Shown: positions 17,898 to 28,216, counted from the first letter of the stretch. The stretch: DNA of 64,000 nucleotides from JANQNX01 sp040217095 (GCA_965229565.1 OZ245888.1:2604001-2668000), one strand, 5' to 3'. The notes: generated by a model from the sequence alone, not told the origin. Made by a program: numbers and translations.

Positions 17898-18938
17898 TTG
17901 TTAACAACATACACAAATTTTAAAAAAGCATTATTTGACGTGCCCGCGCATCGTTTACACGAATACCTGCCGGGACCATGCCTGTTTCACCTTGAAGGCG
18001 AAAGGTCACCGGCACTGTTTTTATCGGTGCTGTTACATGGCAACGAATCCAGTGGCTGGGACGTAGTGAAACGACTGCTGGACAGGTACAAGGGAAAGTC
18101 ATTGCCGCGTTCGCTATCAATACTGGTTGGTAACGTTAAGGCCGCCCGCTATCGGAAGCGCAAGTTACAATCACAACCCGATTACAACCGGGTCTGGGCC
18201 AGTGGTAATACACCCGAACACGACATGATGCAATCCATCCTCGATACAATGCAGCAACGTGGCGTGTTTGCCAGTATCGATATACATAACAATAATGGTC
18301 TCAATCCACACTATGCCTGTACCAATCGACTGGATACGCGCTACCTTGGACTGGCACGGGAATTTTCGCGCATGGTTATTTATTTCGTTCGCCCAAGCGG
18401 CGTACAAAGCCTTGCCTTTGCCAAACACTGCCCTGCAGTGACGCTGGAGTGTGGCCAGCCAGGGGACGAATACGGGATACAACTGGCGACCAATTATGTT
18501 GACAAGGTCCTCAACATGAAATCAATTAAACCGGCGAAAAATATTCAGGAAGACATCGATCTTTACCATACGGTAGGCGTGGTCAAGATCCCGGACGATG
18601 TCAGTATCAGTTTTAATAACGAACCCGCCGACGTACGTTTTATAAATGGTATCGAACGTCTCAATTTTGAGGAAATTCCTGCCAGCACAACACTGGCACA
18701 GGTTAACAGTGACATTGAACGACCCATGATCGTGCTGGATGAAGACGGCAAGGATATCTTCGCTGATTACTTCAGGATTGATGCTGAACAATTACAAACT
18801 ACCGCCTGCATCATGCCGGCAATGCTAACCGACAAGATCATTTTCATCCGGCAGGATTGCTTTTTCTACCTGATGGAAAAATACGATATCAGCATGGGAG
18901 AGAAGACGATAGACACGCAAACGTCGGTCTGGAGTTAG
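17898..18938 (+). CDS. M14-family (succinylglutamate desuccinylase/aspartoacylase-like) zinc hydrolase
   Basis: A 346-residue protein using a TTG start that follows directly on the previous stop. The zinc site is seen as HGNE at residues 46-49, with the third ligand in DIHNNNGLNPHYACTN near residue 130. The catalytic Glu is probably in VTLECGQPGDEYG. This branch of M14 enzymes removes acyl or aminoacyl groups from small molecules in the cytosol. Next to a gamma-glutamyl-type ligase, it may remove or trim the group the ligase adds, which is inference from gene order. Confidence 0.8.
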   Translation: MLTTYTNFKKALFDVPAHRLHEYLPGPCLFHLEGERSPALFLSVLLHGNESSGWDVVKRLLDRYKGKSLPRSLSILVGNVKAARYRKRKLQSQPDYNRVWASGNTPEHDMMQSILDTMQQRGVFASIDIHNNNGLNPHYACTNRLDTRYLGLAREFSRMVIYFVRPSGVQSLAFAKHCPAVTLECGQPGDEYGIQLATNYVDKVLNMKSIKPAKNIQEDIDLYHTVGVVKIPDDVSISFNNEPADVRFINGIERLNFEEIPASTTLAQVNSDIERPMIVLDEDGKDIFADYFRIDAEQLQTTACIMPAMLTDKIIFIRQDCFFYLMEKYDISMGEKTIDTQTSVWS

Positions 18939-19023
18939 CCGGTTTTCGGTCATTGAAGCCATGTAAAAGCTTGAGTATTTATGGACAAGGCACATACTGG
19001 CAGCTATATAGTTTTCAGCTGCC

Positions 19024-19887
19024 ATGAAACATTTACATACACTCAACAACACGACCATTGAAGTACCGGGCATTGGTCTCGGTGCCATGCCGCTGTCGCT
19101 GGCCAATCACCCGGATGAACAAACAGCCTTTAATGTGATCGATGCCTTTATCGATGCCGGCGGCCGTTTTATCGACACTGCCAACGTGTACTGTAGCGAC
19201 GATCATAACGTGGGTCACAATGAACGCTTGCTGGCCAGGGCATTAAATCGACGTAACGATAATGAGTACATCCTGATTGCCACCAAGGGTGGTTTGCGAC
19301 GACCGAAAGGTGATTGGACAGTCGATGCCAGCCCGGAATGGTTAAGGCAATCCTGTGAGCAAAGCCTGCGCGACCTTGAAATCGACAGTCATTTTTTATA
19401 TCAGCTGCATGCGCCCGATCCAAAAGTACCGCTGACCGAATCTGTAGGCGAGCTCGCCAGGTTGCAAAGCGAAGGCAAAATTCAGCATATTGGCCTTTCC
19501 AATGTGGATGTTGAACAAATCAGGCTAGCGCTGTCGGTCACCGGCATTATGTCGGTACAAAATCGCTGTAACGTGTTTCAACGCCAGGCATTTACAAATG
19601 GCGTCATTGATTTTTGCGCTCAGAACCAGATCAGCTTTATTGCACATAGCCCGGTCGGTGGACATTTCCAGCATCGTGAACTCTCTGCCAATTCAACACT
19701 GGTTGAGATCGCGGCGGCCCATACCGCTACGCCTTACCAGGTAATGCTGGTCTGGTTGCTAATGAAAAACCCGGCCATCATGACCATTCCCGGCGCCACC
19801 CGGGTACAGAGTGTTATCGACAGCATGGCAGCGCTCGAACTGGAATTAACAACGGAAGAAATAGCGAGGATAGACCAGCTTGCCTAG
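19024..19887 (+). CDS. Aldo/keto reductase
   Basis: A 287-residue TIM-barrel oxidoreductase that uses NAD(P)H to reduce aldehydes or ketones. The catalytic tetrad is in place: Asp51 (RFIDTANVY), Tyr56, Lys88 (LIATKGG) and His129 (LYQLHAPD). The C-terminal nicotinamide-binding part has AHSPVGGHF and MTIPGATRVQSV. It is cytosolic; the substrate cannot be told. It follows the ligase/peptidase pair after an 85-base gap and converges on the AddA-like gene, overlapping its stop by four bases. Confidence 0.9.
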   Translation: MKHLHTLNNTTIEVPGIGLGAMPLSLANHPDEQTAFNVIDAFIDAGGRFIDTANVYCSDDHNVGHNERLLARALNRRNDNEYILIATKGGLRRPKGDWTVDASPEWLRQSCEQSLRDLEIDSHFLYQLHAPDPKVPLTESVGELARLQSEGKIQHIGLSNVDVEQIRLALSVTGIMSVQNRCNVFQRQAFTNGVIDFCAQNQISFIAHSPVGGHFQHRELSANSTLVEIAAAHTATPYQVMLVWLLMKNPAIMTIPGATRVQSVIDSMAALELELTTEEIARIDQLA

Positions 19888-22800
19888 GGCATGGCCCATT
19901 CACGCCAGCCCTGTAACAATGGAAAATAAAGCGCAAGCCTGACCGGCTCATCACCCATGTGACGTAACAGTGACCCGTATGCCTCCAGCTGTTGCTGGTA
20001 ACGTTCCTGTTCCCGGTCAAGAAAGGTTTCCATGTCCTTACCCTCGTGCCGGCTTGTCTTGTAATCAATCACCCAGCGTACGCCCTTGTCGTCAATAAAG
20101 GTCCGGTCCAGGATGGCATTGATCACCTTGCCATCATGCAGTCCACTGATACTGTATTCATTATGTGCATCATGATGTGCATCTGACAGGATCCAGCGAC
20201 CACGTTCATCATCGATCAATTGACTGATGGCCTGGCTGACCTGTGCCAGTGACTGTTCCATGTCTTCCCCGGGTACTCCAAGCTGTGTTAACAATGCCAG
20301 GAAACTACCTTGCTCCTGCCTGACGCGCTGTAGCGACCATGCGGCCAGGCCTTGTTCCGCGATCCACTGGATAATGCGATGTACTGCTGAGCCAATATGC
20401 TTGATAGTCTCACCGGCCCATTCGTATTCAATCAATAACTCCGGCTGCATGTCATCGACGATGGCCGTGGTCAGCGTCATATCGGCTGGCAACTCCGGTA
20501 ATTGCCATCCCGATTGCAGGCGTTTGTTTCCCAGCGAAATAGTAATGCCGTTATTCTCACTGGTTTCCGTTATCTGTGCCGGACAATATTGTTCATAGAC
20601 ACTGGCAACCACCGGCCACAGGTAAACCAGCAGGGAGCGACTATCAGGTTCACAAACTACCTCACCGTCATTGTCTTTAAGGCGCACGTGTCCCAACAGG
20701 TGAAGTGTTTTCCTGCTGCGGGTGCAGGCCACGTATAACAGCCGTTGGTCTTCGTAGTGCTGCTTTTCTTTCCTGGTTGCATTGATGTAACTATAGATTG
20801 CTGACGGCTCGGCACCGGCCTCGCGTATAGGTGCCAGTATCAGGTCCTCGAACTGTTCGGTTTCGCGCAACAACCACGCCAGTAACTCGTCGCTACTGCC
20901 GCGCGTGGCGCGTCCAAGCCCGGGCAGAATGACGTGGTCAAACTCCAGCCCCTTGGCCTTGTGAATGGTCATCAACTGGAACTGTGAACCGGCCAGTTCA
21001 TCCGGTGAGGCATACAGTTCATCTACCGCCTGTACCAGTTCCTCCAGGCGGGCAATACCACCTCCGCTTTCGATCTGTTCCAGTAACTGAAAAAAAGTAC
21101 GGCAGTTTTCCAGGTCATTATGATTCGCCAGCGTGGCCGGACCACCCAGCTGGTACCAGAGTGATTCGATCGCTACGCGCAGGGTAGACCGTTGTCGTTC
21201 CTGCCAGGCCTTATTGAGTATGCTACTGGTACGCTCTGCACGCTGACGTTCGTCGTCCTGTAGTTGTTTCAACAATTCCGGATCGCGCAGGCAGTCCAGC
21301 AATAACCTGTTCTTGTCTGCATGACAAAGCTGGTACAGGCTTGCCAACGACAAACCACACCAGGGCGCACGCAGGCAGGCCAACCAGGCAACGCGATCCG
21401 CCGGGTACAACCAGGCCCGGGTCAGGGCCAGCAAGTCCTGGATAGCCGCCTGGGTATGCAGACGTTCGATATCCAGTGCCTGGAAGCGTAATCCTGCCGC
21501 ACGCAAGCCCGGTACGATCTCACGCAGGTGGGTACGACCACGGACCAGTATCGCGATGGAATCATCAGGATTGCTTGCCTGTATTTCCGCAACCAGCGTT
21601 GTGACCTTGTCGGCCTCATCTTTAAAGTCACGACCATACAACGGATATACCGTCACATCGTCATTCGTATTTTCCTGCTGAAAGGCCTGTGACTGGCTGT
21701 AGGCAACGGCACCCTTGCTGACATTGTCCTGCGCCGGGAAGACCTTTTGAAAACACTCGTTAAACCAGTCCACCAGTGCCTGCCGTGAACGAAAATTCAT
21801 GCCCAATTTCAGTGCGGTTAACGGCACCTGGCCCAGGTAACCATCATGAAAGGTGCGAATGAAGATCGAGACATCGGCCTCACGGAAACGATAGATAGAC
21901 TGCATGGGATCACCGACAAGGAACAGGCTGCGGCCATCTTCCAGCGACCATTCCCGGGTTAAGGCCTTGATCAAACGCGCCTGGCTTACCGATACATCCT
22001 GGAATTCATCGACCAGCAAGTGTCGCAACTGGTAATCGAGATGTCTTGCCAATTCTGTCGGGTTGTCATCCGTACCCAGTGCCAGCACCGCCTTTTCAGC
22101 AATGCCGATGAAGTCCATCTGGTTGCGCTCGGCAAACAACAGGTTTAATTGTACCGCGGCCAGTCGCAGCAGCTCCGTTAACGCGTTAACAATGCGCCAC
22201 TCCGCATCGGTAAATTCTGCTGCCGGCAGTATGGACAACACGTCAAGCGCCGAATGCAGACCATCCACCTCTTGCAAATCATGCAGCAGGTTTTCCATCG
22301 CCAGTTTCATGGCCTGGCGTTTATCCCTGTCCGCTGCATCCAGTCCTTTTTCACTTGGCGCAGGGAAACCACACTTGATATTCAGTCCCCGTGGACTACG
22401 CCAGCTATTGTCGCGGGTTAATAACAATTCCCTGATCGCTTGCCAGGTTGATACATCGGCTGCGCTTGCAGTCGGAAAAGCCTTGAGGTCTGCAACCTGC
22501 GCCAGCGGATGTTGCGGGTTAGCGGCCAGCAGGTTATTTCCCGTGTAATGTAATAACGCGAGACAGGTTTGTTCCTGTTCCGCCGGGAAGCGACGCCGCA
22601 GGATCTCCAATTGCTCTTCAACCAGTCGCCCCAGTGCCTGTTCCATGTTATTTCTATCGTGCTCCTGCAACACGTACGGCATCCACTGGTCACGCTTGAA
22701 TAGCATGTCGACGATCAGTCTTTTTATACGCGGCAGATCGTTATCAAGATGAAATACCAGGTTGGCAATCGCCTCCGACCAACCCTCTCCTGCTTCCAGT

Positions 22801-23291
22801 TCTGCCAGCGTACTGGCCGCCGCCTGCTCATACAGCGGTCGCGCGTCCTCAACGATTTCCGGTTGTGAACCCAGTTGGGAAAGCAACGGCAAACGTTTTG
22901 TCAGGGAAGCACAAAGTGCATCGATTGTCTGGATGCGCAGTCGACCCGGGTTACTGATAATGTCCCAGCCCCTGACCTTGTCTCTCGCCAACGCTGCCCT
23001 GGCCAGTGTCCATGTTTCGCGTTCATGTTCATTACCAGGTTGTTCACCCTCGACGGCACGTACCAGGGCCTGCAGTATCCGGCCCTGCATTTCGGCGGCC
23101 GCTTTTCTTGTAAAGGTAATGGCGGTGATTTCTTCAGGCGCATCAACCAGCGACAACAGGCGCAGGTAACGTTTGATCAATAGCCCGGTCTTACCGGAAC
23201 CGGCTGGTGCCTGGATAATAAAAGAAGCATCTGCCTGCAGCGCCTGCTCACGAACCGACTGGTCATGGATAGCGTCAACCATTGTCGTCAC
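19884..23291 (-). CDS. AddA/RecB-like UvrD helicase with C-terminal nuclease
   Basis: A 1135-residue SF1A helicase-nuclease. Walker A is IIQAPAGSGKTGLLIKRYL (residues 25-43), Walker B is LLVDEFQDVSVSQ, and motif III has GDPMQSIYRF; a C-terminal PD-(D/E)XK nuclease is marked by WVIDYKTSRHEG near residue 1070. It should unwind and resect double-strand DNA ends as the motor subunit of an AddAB-type complex. The gene starts inside the end of its AddB-like partner (17-base overlap), which supports one complex. In many gammaproteobacteria RecBCD fills this job; that set was not seen here. Confidence 0.87.
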   Translation of the reverse strand: MTTMVDAIHDQSVREQALQADASFIIQAPAGSGKTGLLIKRYLRLLSLVDAPEEITAITFTRKAAAEMQGRILQALVRAVEGEQPGNEHERETWTLARAALARDKVRGWDIISNPGRLRIQTIDALCASLTKRLPLLSQLGSQPEIVEDARPLYEQAAASTLAELEAGEGWSEAIANLVFHLDNDLPRIKRLIVDMLFKRDQWMPYVLQEHDRNNMEQALGRLVEEQLEILRRRFPAEQEQTCLALLHYTGNNLLAANPQHPLAQVADLKAFPTASAADVSTWQAIRELLLTRDNSWRSPRGLNIKCGFPAPSEKGLDAADRDKRQAMKLAMENLLHDLQEVDGLHSALDVLSILPAAEFTDAEWRIVNALTELLRLAAVQLNLLFAERNQMDFIGIAEKAVLALGTDDNPTELARHLDYQLRHLLVDEFQDVSVSQARLIKALTREWSLEDGRSLFLVGDPMQSIYRFREADVSIFIRTFHDGYLGQVPLTALKLGMNFRSRQALVDWFNECFQKVFPAQDNVSKGAVAYSQSQAFQQENTNDDVTVYPLYGRDFKDEADKVTTLVAEIQASNPDDSIAILVRGRTHLREIVPGLRAAGLRFQALDIERLHTQAAIQDLLALTRAWLYPADRVAWLACLRAPWCGLSLASLYQLCHADKNRLLLDCLRDPELLKQLQDDERQRAERTSSILNKAWQERQRSTLRVAIESLWYQLGGPATLANHNDLENCRTFFQLLEQIESGGGIARLEELVQAVDELYASPDELAGSQFQLMTIHKAKGLEFDHVILPGLGRATRGSSDELLAWLLRETEQFEDLILAPIREAGAEPSAIYSYINATRKEKQHYEDQRLLYVACTRSRKTLHLLGHVRLKDNDGEVVCEPDSRSLLVYLWPVVASVYEQYCPAQITETSENNGITISLGNKRLQSGWQLPELPADMTLTTAIVDDMQPELLIEYEWAGETIKHIGSAVHRIIQWIAEQGLAAWSLQRVRQEQGSFLALLTQLGVPGEDMEQSLAQVSQAISQLIDDERGRWILSDAHHDAHNEYSISGLHDGKVINAILDRTFIDDKGVRWVIDYKTSRHEGKDMETFLDREQERYQQQLEAYGSLLRHMGDEPVRLALYFPLLQGWREWAMP

Positions 23292-25920
23292 CCTCCATCA
23301 ACAACTCGCTGTCCAGCGTCGCGGTACGCTCATGAATACGACACAAGGTATGCAGGTCACATTGCCGACAGGCGGTAACAAGCGGATCGACAGTCGCCAT
23401 ACCTTTGCGAAAATCATTGGCCAATCCCTGCAGTTGCACACGCCATGCAGCCATGCGCTCCGGCCAGGTGAGTGTTTCATCCGGCTTGACGCCGGGCAGG
23501 ATATCCTCGCCGTCGGCCTCACCTGTGTATTTCAGGTTACCGGGTTTCAGGCTGGCGAAGGCGACAGCGGCAATTTCCCTGTTCTCCGTGACGGCGTATA
23601 GCGGCAACTGTGGCTCGATAAAATTTTCCGGGTTCCAGTTACTCTTGCTCACCGGCCCGGTCTTGTAATCAACGATCATGTAACGACCGTCGACCAGTTC
23701 ATCGATACGATCAACGCACAGGCGCAGTTCCAGGTCATGAAATTCAACTGTTTGCCAATCCTCGGTTGCCACAACCTTGAACGGACTGCGCTCGCGTTCG
23801 ATCTGTAGCCACTGTTCCAGTAATTGTTCCAGGCGCAGCTGTTCCAGCTCCGAAAAACGGTCGCTGAACACTTCAGGTAGTTTCGCTGCGTGAAACTTGA
23901 TGGCCTCGCTTACAACTGAATGGATTAACGTACTACGCTCCTTTTCAGACAGATAAAGCAACTGTTCCTGATCGCGTAATCGTTGCCACAGGTACTGCAG
24001 GGCCAGGTGAGTAAGAATGCCACGCTGGGCAGCGCTTAAACCAATGTCTATAGTCTGTAATGAACTTGCGTGCAAACGATGGCGTGCAAATGCACGAAAA
24101 GCACATAGTGACTGATCGCGGAACAGGCTACTGCCACCCGTGGCCAGTTTGCCAGCTGCAACCGGCGGCCCCTCGTTATCGGTGAAGCTTTCAAGCGCAG
24201 AGGTCTCAAATATCAATTCGGCCGGCATTGCTATCTCAACCGGCCTGGCTGGATAGCGCGATTCAAGCCAGGGCTTAATCAGGGGGCTGGGTCTGCATTC
24301 GCGATCACCTTCTTGCATGGCATAACTGACAATTACCTCACCAGCCGACTGGCGTAGTTGCTCAAGTAACGACCTGGCATGTGACAGGCGCCGTTCGGCA
24401 GTGGCCCCAGGGACGTTATATTCCTGTAAACAACTGCCAGGGATAAAGGCGTTTGGAACAGACTGCTCCGGCCAGTAATCATCCTGCATATCAAGTATCC
24501 AGAGATGATCAAACTGCATTCCGGCACTGCCGGTCATGCCCGTAACCTGTATCGGCGTCTCGGCTGTCTCCGGTTGAAAATGTTTATCCTTGACCAGCCG
24601 GCGCAATAGTGAACAGGCCTCCGTATAGCTGACTTTTTTACCGGCGGGATCAAGCTGGCCAAGTTCAGACAGGCAATCCTGCCAGGCAAGCAGGGTTTGA
24701 TGCTCATCACTGTTGAGGCCGGTTGTTGCCGGCCAGCCGAAGAGTGTGAGCCACTGGCTGAAGTTAATTGCCCATTGTCTCAGGGTCTGGCTACGTGCCT
24801 GGCTGAGAAAACTGATCTCGAAATCTTTCAGCAATTGAATAAATTGTTCACAGCGGCAGGCAAGGTCGAGTCTATCGGCTTCCGACAAGCGGTATAACGA
24901 ACGCAGGCTCAATTCCTCTACGCCGAGCTGGCGTAACCACATGTCAAACATGGCACGTGCTGATAATTCCTGCTCGGCACCCTTGATGAAACGGCTGTGC
25001 AACAACTTGCCGAGTTCCTGTATGGCAATACGACGTCTGCCGAGTGCAATCAGTGCCAGCGCGGTATCCACCATGGGATAGTCTGCCAGTGATTTGCCCA
25101 GTGCCACAGACCAACTCGGTGCCGACAACGACCGGGGCTGAACCACCGCGCCGGGTGACAGTATCGCTGTGAAAATACTTAATACCTGGTCACGATGGTG
25201 ACGCAGGCGCGGCGTGATAATACCGATACTGGCAGCAGGGTTTTCCTGCAATCTTGTCCGGGCCCAGTATGCTGCCATCTGTATTTCCGAACGCTTGTCG
25301 GCGGCCGCATGCACCGCGACAGATTTATTTCGTGAAGTAACGTCGGCCTCGGTAACAACATGACCTTGCTCGCTCAAAGCGTTAAGCATTTGCTGCTGTT
25401 GCAGCGTGACTTCATCGAAACCCTGCAGGACGATCTCTGCTGCAATATCCAGTTTGTCGATATTGTCGCGCAAACAGGTTTCCAGTGTGGCGTCATCTAG
25501 CCATTGATTCTTTTGCTTCAATTCTTCATAGCTATCGACCCAGCTACGAAAGGCAAGCGCATCTTCCGACAGGTAAACACCTTCCGGAAATATCGGGATG
25601 GACCACTGCTGGCAGAGTTGGTAGGCCTGCATAACCTGCCTGGCCGTGGAATTGACCTGTAATAATTTATCACGGTAGCGGGAACGCTTGATAATGCCCT
25701 GCCAGATCCACTCTTGTTGTGTTGCAGACAGCAGTCGCTGCGGCTGTTTTTGCTGTAATTGCAGATCAGCGTATAGCCTTCTGCACCAGGCACTCCATGG
25801 CAGGCAATCCAGTGTTTGCCAGGCATGCTTACCTTGCCGTAACTGCTCGTTTGCATGTTGAAAACGCAGGTAGCGACTGAGCCGGCGGGAAGGGGTGATG
25901 ATCGTCTTGCTATCTGGCAT
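23275..25920 (-). CDS. AddB-like PD-(D/E)XK nuclease, probable iron-sulfur type
   Basis: An 881-residue protein resembling the gammaproteobacterial repair family TIGR03623, with an inactivated helicase-like body and a C-terminal RecB-type nuclease (IVDYKTGPVSKS, near residue 740). Four Cys residues flank the nuclease: one in DQSLCAFRAF near residue 606 and three in TACRQCDLHTLC near residue 860. This is the arrangement that holds a 4Fe-4S cluster in AddB. The protein should act with the AddA-like partner in double-strand break processing. The two genes overlap by 17 bases. Confidence 0.82.
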   Translation of the reverse strand: MPDSKTIITPSRRLSRYLRFQHANEQLRQGKHAWQTLDCLPWSAWCRRLYADLQLQQKQPQRLLSATQQEWIWQGIIKRSRYRDKLLQVNSTARQVMQAYQLCQQWSIPIFPEGVYLSEDALAFRSWVDSYEELKQKNQWLDDATLETCLRDNIDKLDIAAEIVLQGFDEVTLQQQQMLNALSEQGHVVTEADVTSRNKSVAVHAAADKRSEIQMAAYWARTRLQENPAASIGIITPRLRHHRDQVLSIFTAILSPGAVVQPRSLSAPSWSVALGKSLADYPMVDTALALIALGRRRIAIQELGKLLHSRFIKGAEQELSARAMFDMWLRQLGVEELSLRSLYRLSEADRLDLACRCEQFIQLLKDFEISFLSQARSQTLRQWAINFSQWLTLFGWPATTGLNSDEHQTLLAWQDCLSELGQLDPAGKKVSYTEACSLLRRLVKDKHFQPETAETPIQVTGMTGSAGMQFDHLWILDMQDDYWPEQSVPNAFIPGSCLQEYNVPGATAERRLSHARSLLEQLRQSAGEVIVSYAMQEGDRECRPSPLIKPWLESRYPARPVEIAMPAELIFETSALESFTDNEGPPVAAGKLATGGSSLFRDQSLCAFRAFARHRLHASSLQTIDIGLSAAQRGILTHLALQYLWQRLRDQEQLLYLSEKERSTLIHSVVSEAIKFHAAKLPEVFSDRFSELEQLRLEQLLEQWLQIERERSPFKVVATEDWQTVEFHDLELRLCVDRIDELVDGRYMIVDYKTGPVSKSNWNPENFIEPQLPLYAVTENREIAAVAFASLKPGNLKYTGEADGEDILPGVKPDETLTWPERMAAWRVQLQGLANDFRKGMATVDPLVTACRQCDLHTLCRIHERTATLDSELLMEGDDNG

Positions 25921-25982
25921 GAAAGAATTGAAACAGGCCGCGGTGAATTACGCAACTACCGGGTACAACCGGCTAAACAGGG

Positions 25983-26684
25983 CTAGTCGTTAGCCAGCCA
26001 TTTACTGCTTAATTGCTCTGCGAGGGCCGGGTTGTCGATGTAAACATTACGATTACCCTGCAACTCCTCGATTTTATTGTTGCGCAGTATTTCCTGGTTA
26101 CTGGGTGGATCTTCCCGGTTCCACTGTTTCAGCGTGTCCAGCATATCTGCATCAATCGGAACGCCATATTGTGAGTGCATGTAAAACACGGCGCGGGCAA
26201 TATTGCCACGGGCAATCGGCCTGGGCTCGATAATTCCGAATTTCTTTTCAAAATCGCAATCGCTGTAACGCCAGTCCTCACCATCTACCATGCCAAACCT
26301 GCTGTCCCTGCGGACGACATTGACTTCCTGCCAGACCGGGTAAAGATTATGCATATCGGCCTCCATGCGGGTGAAACGTGACTGTTCATCCTCTCGACAA
26401 CTTTTTCGGCTATCGCAGGAGAGGCTTTCCAGCATCCAGCTGCTCGGGTATATCTGCTCGATCACAACCAGCCTGCCATCGGTAACACCGTTAGCGGCAT
26501 CAAATCGATAGCCACAGTACAGTGACCAGCCACCATTGCTATAGAGTTCGTTCCAGAACGTATTCACGACCACCTCGTCGTAGCTTTCGACAGGCAGGGT
26601 TTGCGCGGCGGGCGCAACCATTATGGTGCACAGAAACAGGCTGGCAAGCAGATAAACAGGTTGAAACAAACGGATTTTATTCAT
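25983..26684 (-). CDS. Endonuclease I family secreted nuclease
   Basis: A 233-residue protein from the start at 26684, with a signal peptide ending near VAPAAQ. An upstream ATG at 26708 would add eight residues. The Endonuclease_1 fold is seen in VIEQIYPSSW, DMHNLYPVWQEVNVVRRD, ARGNIARAVFYM and the closing QGNRNVYIDNP, where the metal-binding Asn and catalytic residues sit. Such enzymes (EndA, Vvn) cut DNA and RNA without specificity in the periplasm or outside the cell and need Mg2+. Several Cys residues probably form disulfides. Confidence 0.88.
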   Translation of the reverse strand: MNKIRLFQPVYLLASLFLCTIMVAPAAQTLPVESYDEVVVNTFWNELYSNGGWSLYCGYRFDAANGVTDGRLVVIEQIYPSSWMLESLSCDSRKSCREDEQSRFTRMEADMHNLYPVWQEVNVVRRDSRFGMVDGEDWRYSDCDFEKKFGIIEPRPIARGNIARAVFYMHSQYGVPIDADMLDTLKQWNREDPPSNQEILRNNKIEELQGNRNVYIDNPALAEQLSSKWLAND

Positions 26685-26764
26685 TATTAATAGTCCTGAG
26701 CGCATCATATACCAGACCCGGAATAAATGTGAACGAACTGTTTAGATTGTAAAAGCGGCACAGG

Positions 26765-28216
26765 ATGATAGACAATCCTGTCATGTTAGTCGGTTTTCTC
26801 ACTGCCAGGTATCACCTGATTCGTGCCATGTTGCTGTTAGTCAGTATGACTCTCACTGGTTGCTCCGATGGCCTGACCGAACTGGAGCGAATCAAAAAGC
26901 GAGGAACCATAAGGGTAGCCATCCTGGCATCACCCCCCATATTTTTTCCGGATGAATCCATGCTGCGAGGGCTCGACTTCGAGATAGTAGCGGATTATGC
27001 AAAATCCATTAATTGCAAGCTGGATATTATCACAGCCTATACCCTTGGTGAGATGCAAACCCTGTTGAAACAGGGCAAGGTTCACATCGCTATTGCAGAT
27101 AGTGCACCACTGGTCACATCAGCGGAGATTAGTTCAGGCAACAGCTACAATCCCAACCAATGGTACGTCATTGGTAATCGCGCCAATGAACTGCCCGACT
27201 CGCTGGAACAGGTAAAACCCGGACGCCTGGTTGTGGCCGAGGACAGTGGCCCGGCGCTGGTCATGCAGGAATTAAAACAGCAACACAGTTTCCTGAACTG
27301 GGTGGAGTTACCGGGTGGCAATACACGGCAGGTCCTCCAGCAGGTAAACCAGAATCGTTTCAAGCTTACTATCGTAAATGACGATTTGTTTACCTACTAT
27401 CGCCAGCTTTATCCCGAGATCAAGATAGCCTTTAAACTGGAACAGAATCATCCAACAAGATGGATGACGTTGAACAAACCGGATCAAAGCATCACCGACT
27501 CGATTAACATTTTCATAGATAAATACCAGGAAAGTGGAAAACTGGAAAAATTGAATGCCACATACTTTCGTCATCTGAAATTATTTCGCTATATTGATAA
27601 TGTCTATTTCCTGCAACGCATACAAACACTGTTGCCGCAATACCAGGCCATGTTTGCCAAGGCAGCTGAACAAAACGTATTCGATGAACGTTTTCTGGCC
27701 GCGGTCAGCTACCAGGAGTCACATTGGAACAAGGATGCTGTCTCCCCGACCGGTGTGCGTGGACTGATGATGCTGACCCTGACAACCGCAAAACGGGTTG
27801 GGGTTACAGACAGACTCGATCCTGAACAGAGTATCAATGGAGGTGCCAGCTACCTGGCAATATTAAGAGAATCACTACCCGTGGATATCAAGGAACCGGA
27901 TCGCTCGTGGATGACACTAGCCGCCTATAATGTCGGACTTGGACACCTGGAAGATGCCAGGGTTTTAACTGAGCGGGCTGGTGACAATCCGCATCTATGG
28001 GTTGATGTGGAAAAGCACCTGCCCAAGTTAAGTGATAAAAAGTGGTATGAGCAAACCAGACATGGTTATGCACGTGGACATGAACCGGTAGCATTCGTGC
28101 GCCGTATCCATCGCTATTTTGATATCCTGAGGTTGTATCAACAGGAAGAGTTGTTAAAGAAATTTAACAAGCCCATCAATTTCGACAAACTACAACTTAA
28201 CTCACCAATTCTCTAG
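26765..28216 (+). CDS. mltF: Membrane-bound lytic murein transglycosylase F
   Basis: A 483-residue lipoprotein with lipobox LTGC (Cys33), an SBP_bac_3 domain (about residues 40-275) and an SLT domain (about 285-460). The catalytic Glu is in FLAAVSYQESHWNKDAVSP and is followed by TGVRGLMMLT, matching E. coli MltF closely; AAYNVGLGHLEDA comes later. It cleaves glycan strands at the outer membrane. It is the second MltF-type gene in the window and the more canonical one. The start may be any of three nearby ATGs (26765, 26783, 26828). It overlaps the convergent Sel1 gene by 20 bases. Confidence 0.92.
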   Translation: MIDNPVMLVGFLTARYHLIRAMLLLVSMTLTGCSDGLTELERIKKRGTIRVAILASPPIFFPDESMLRGLDFEIVADYAKSINCKLDIITAYTLGEMQTLLKQGKVHIAIADSAPLVTSAEISSGNSYNPNQWYVIGNRANELPDSLEQVKPGRLVVAEDSGPALVMQELKQQHSFLNWVELPGGNTRQVLQQVNQNRFKLTIVNDDLFTYYRQLYPEIKIAFKLEQNHPTRWMTLNKPDQSITDSINIFIDKYQESGKLEKLNATYFRHLKLFRYIDNVYFLQRIQTLLPQYQAMFAKAAEQNVFDERFLAAVSYQESHWNKDAVSPTGVRGLMMLTLTTAKRVGVTDRLDPEQSINGGASYLAILRESLPVDIKEPDRSWMTLAAYNVGLGHLEDARVLTERAGDNPHLWVDVEKHLPKLSDKKWYEQTRHGYARGHEPVAFVRRIHRYFDILRLYQQEELLKKFNKPINFDKLQLNSPIL

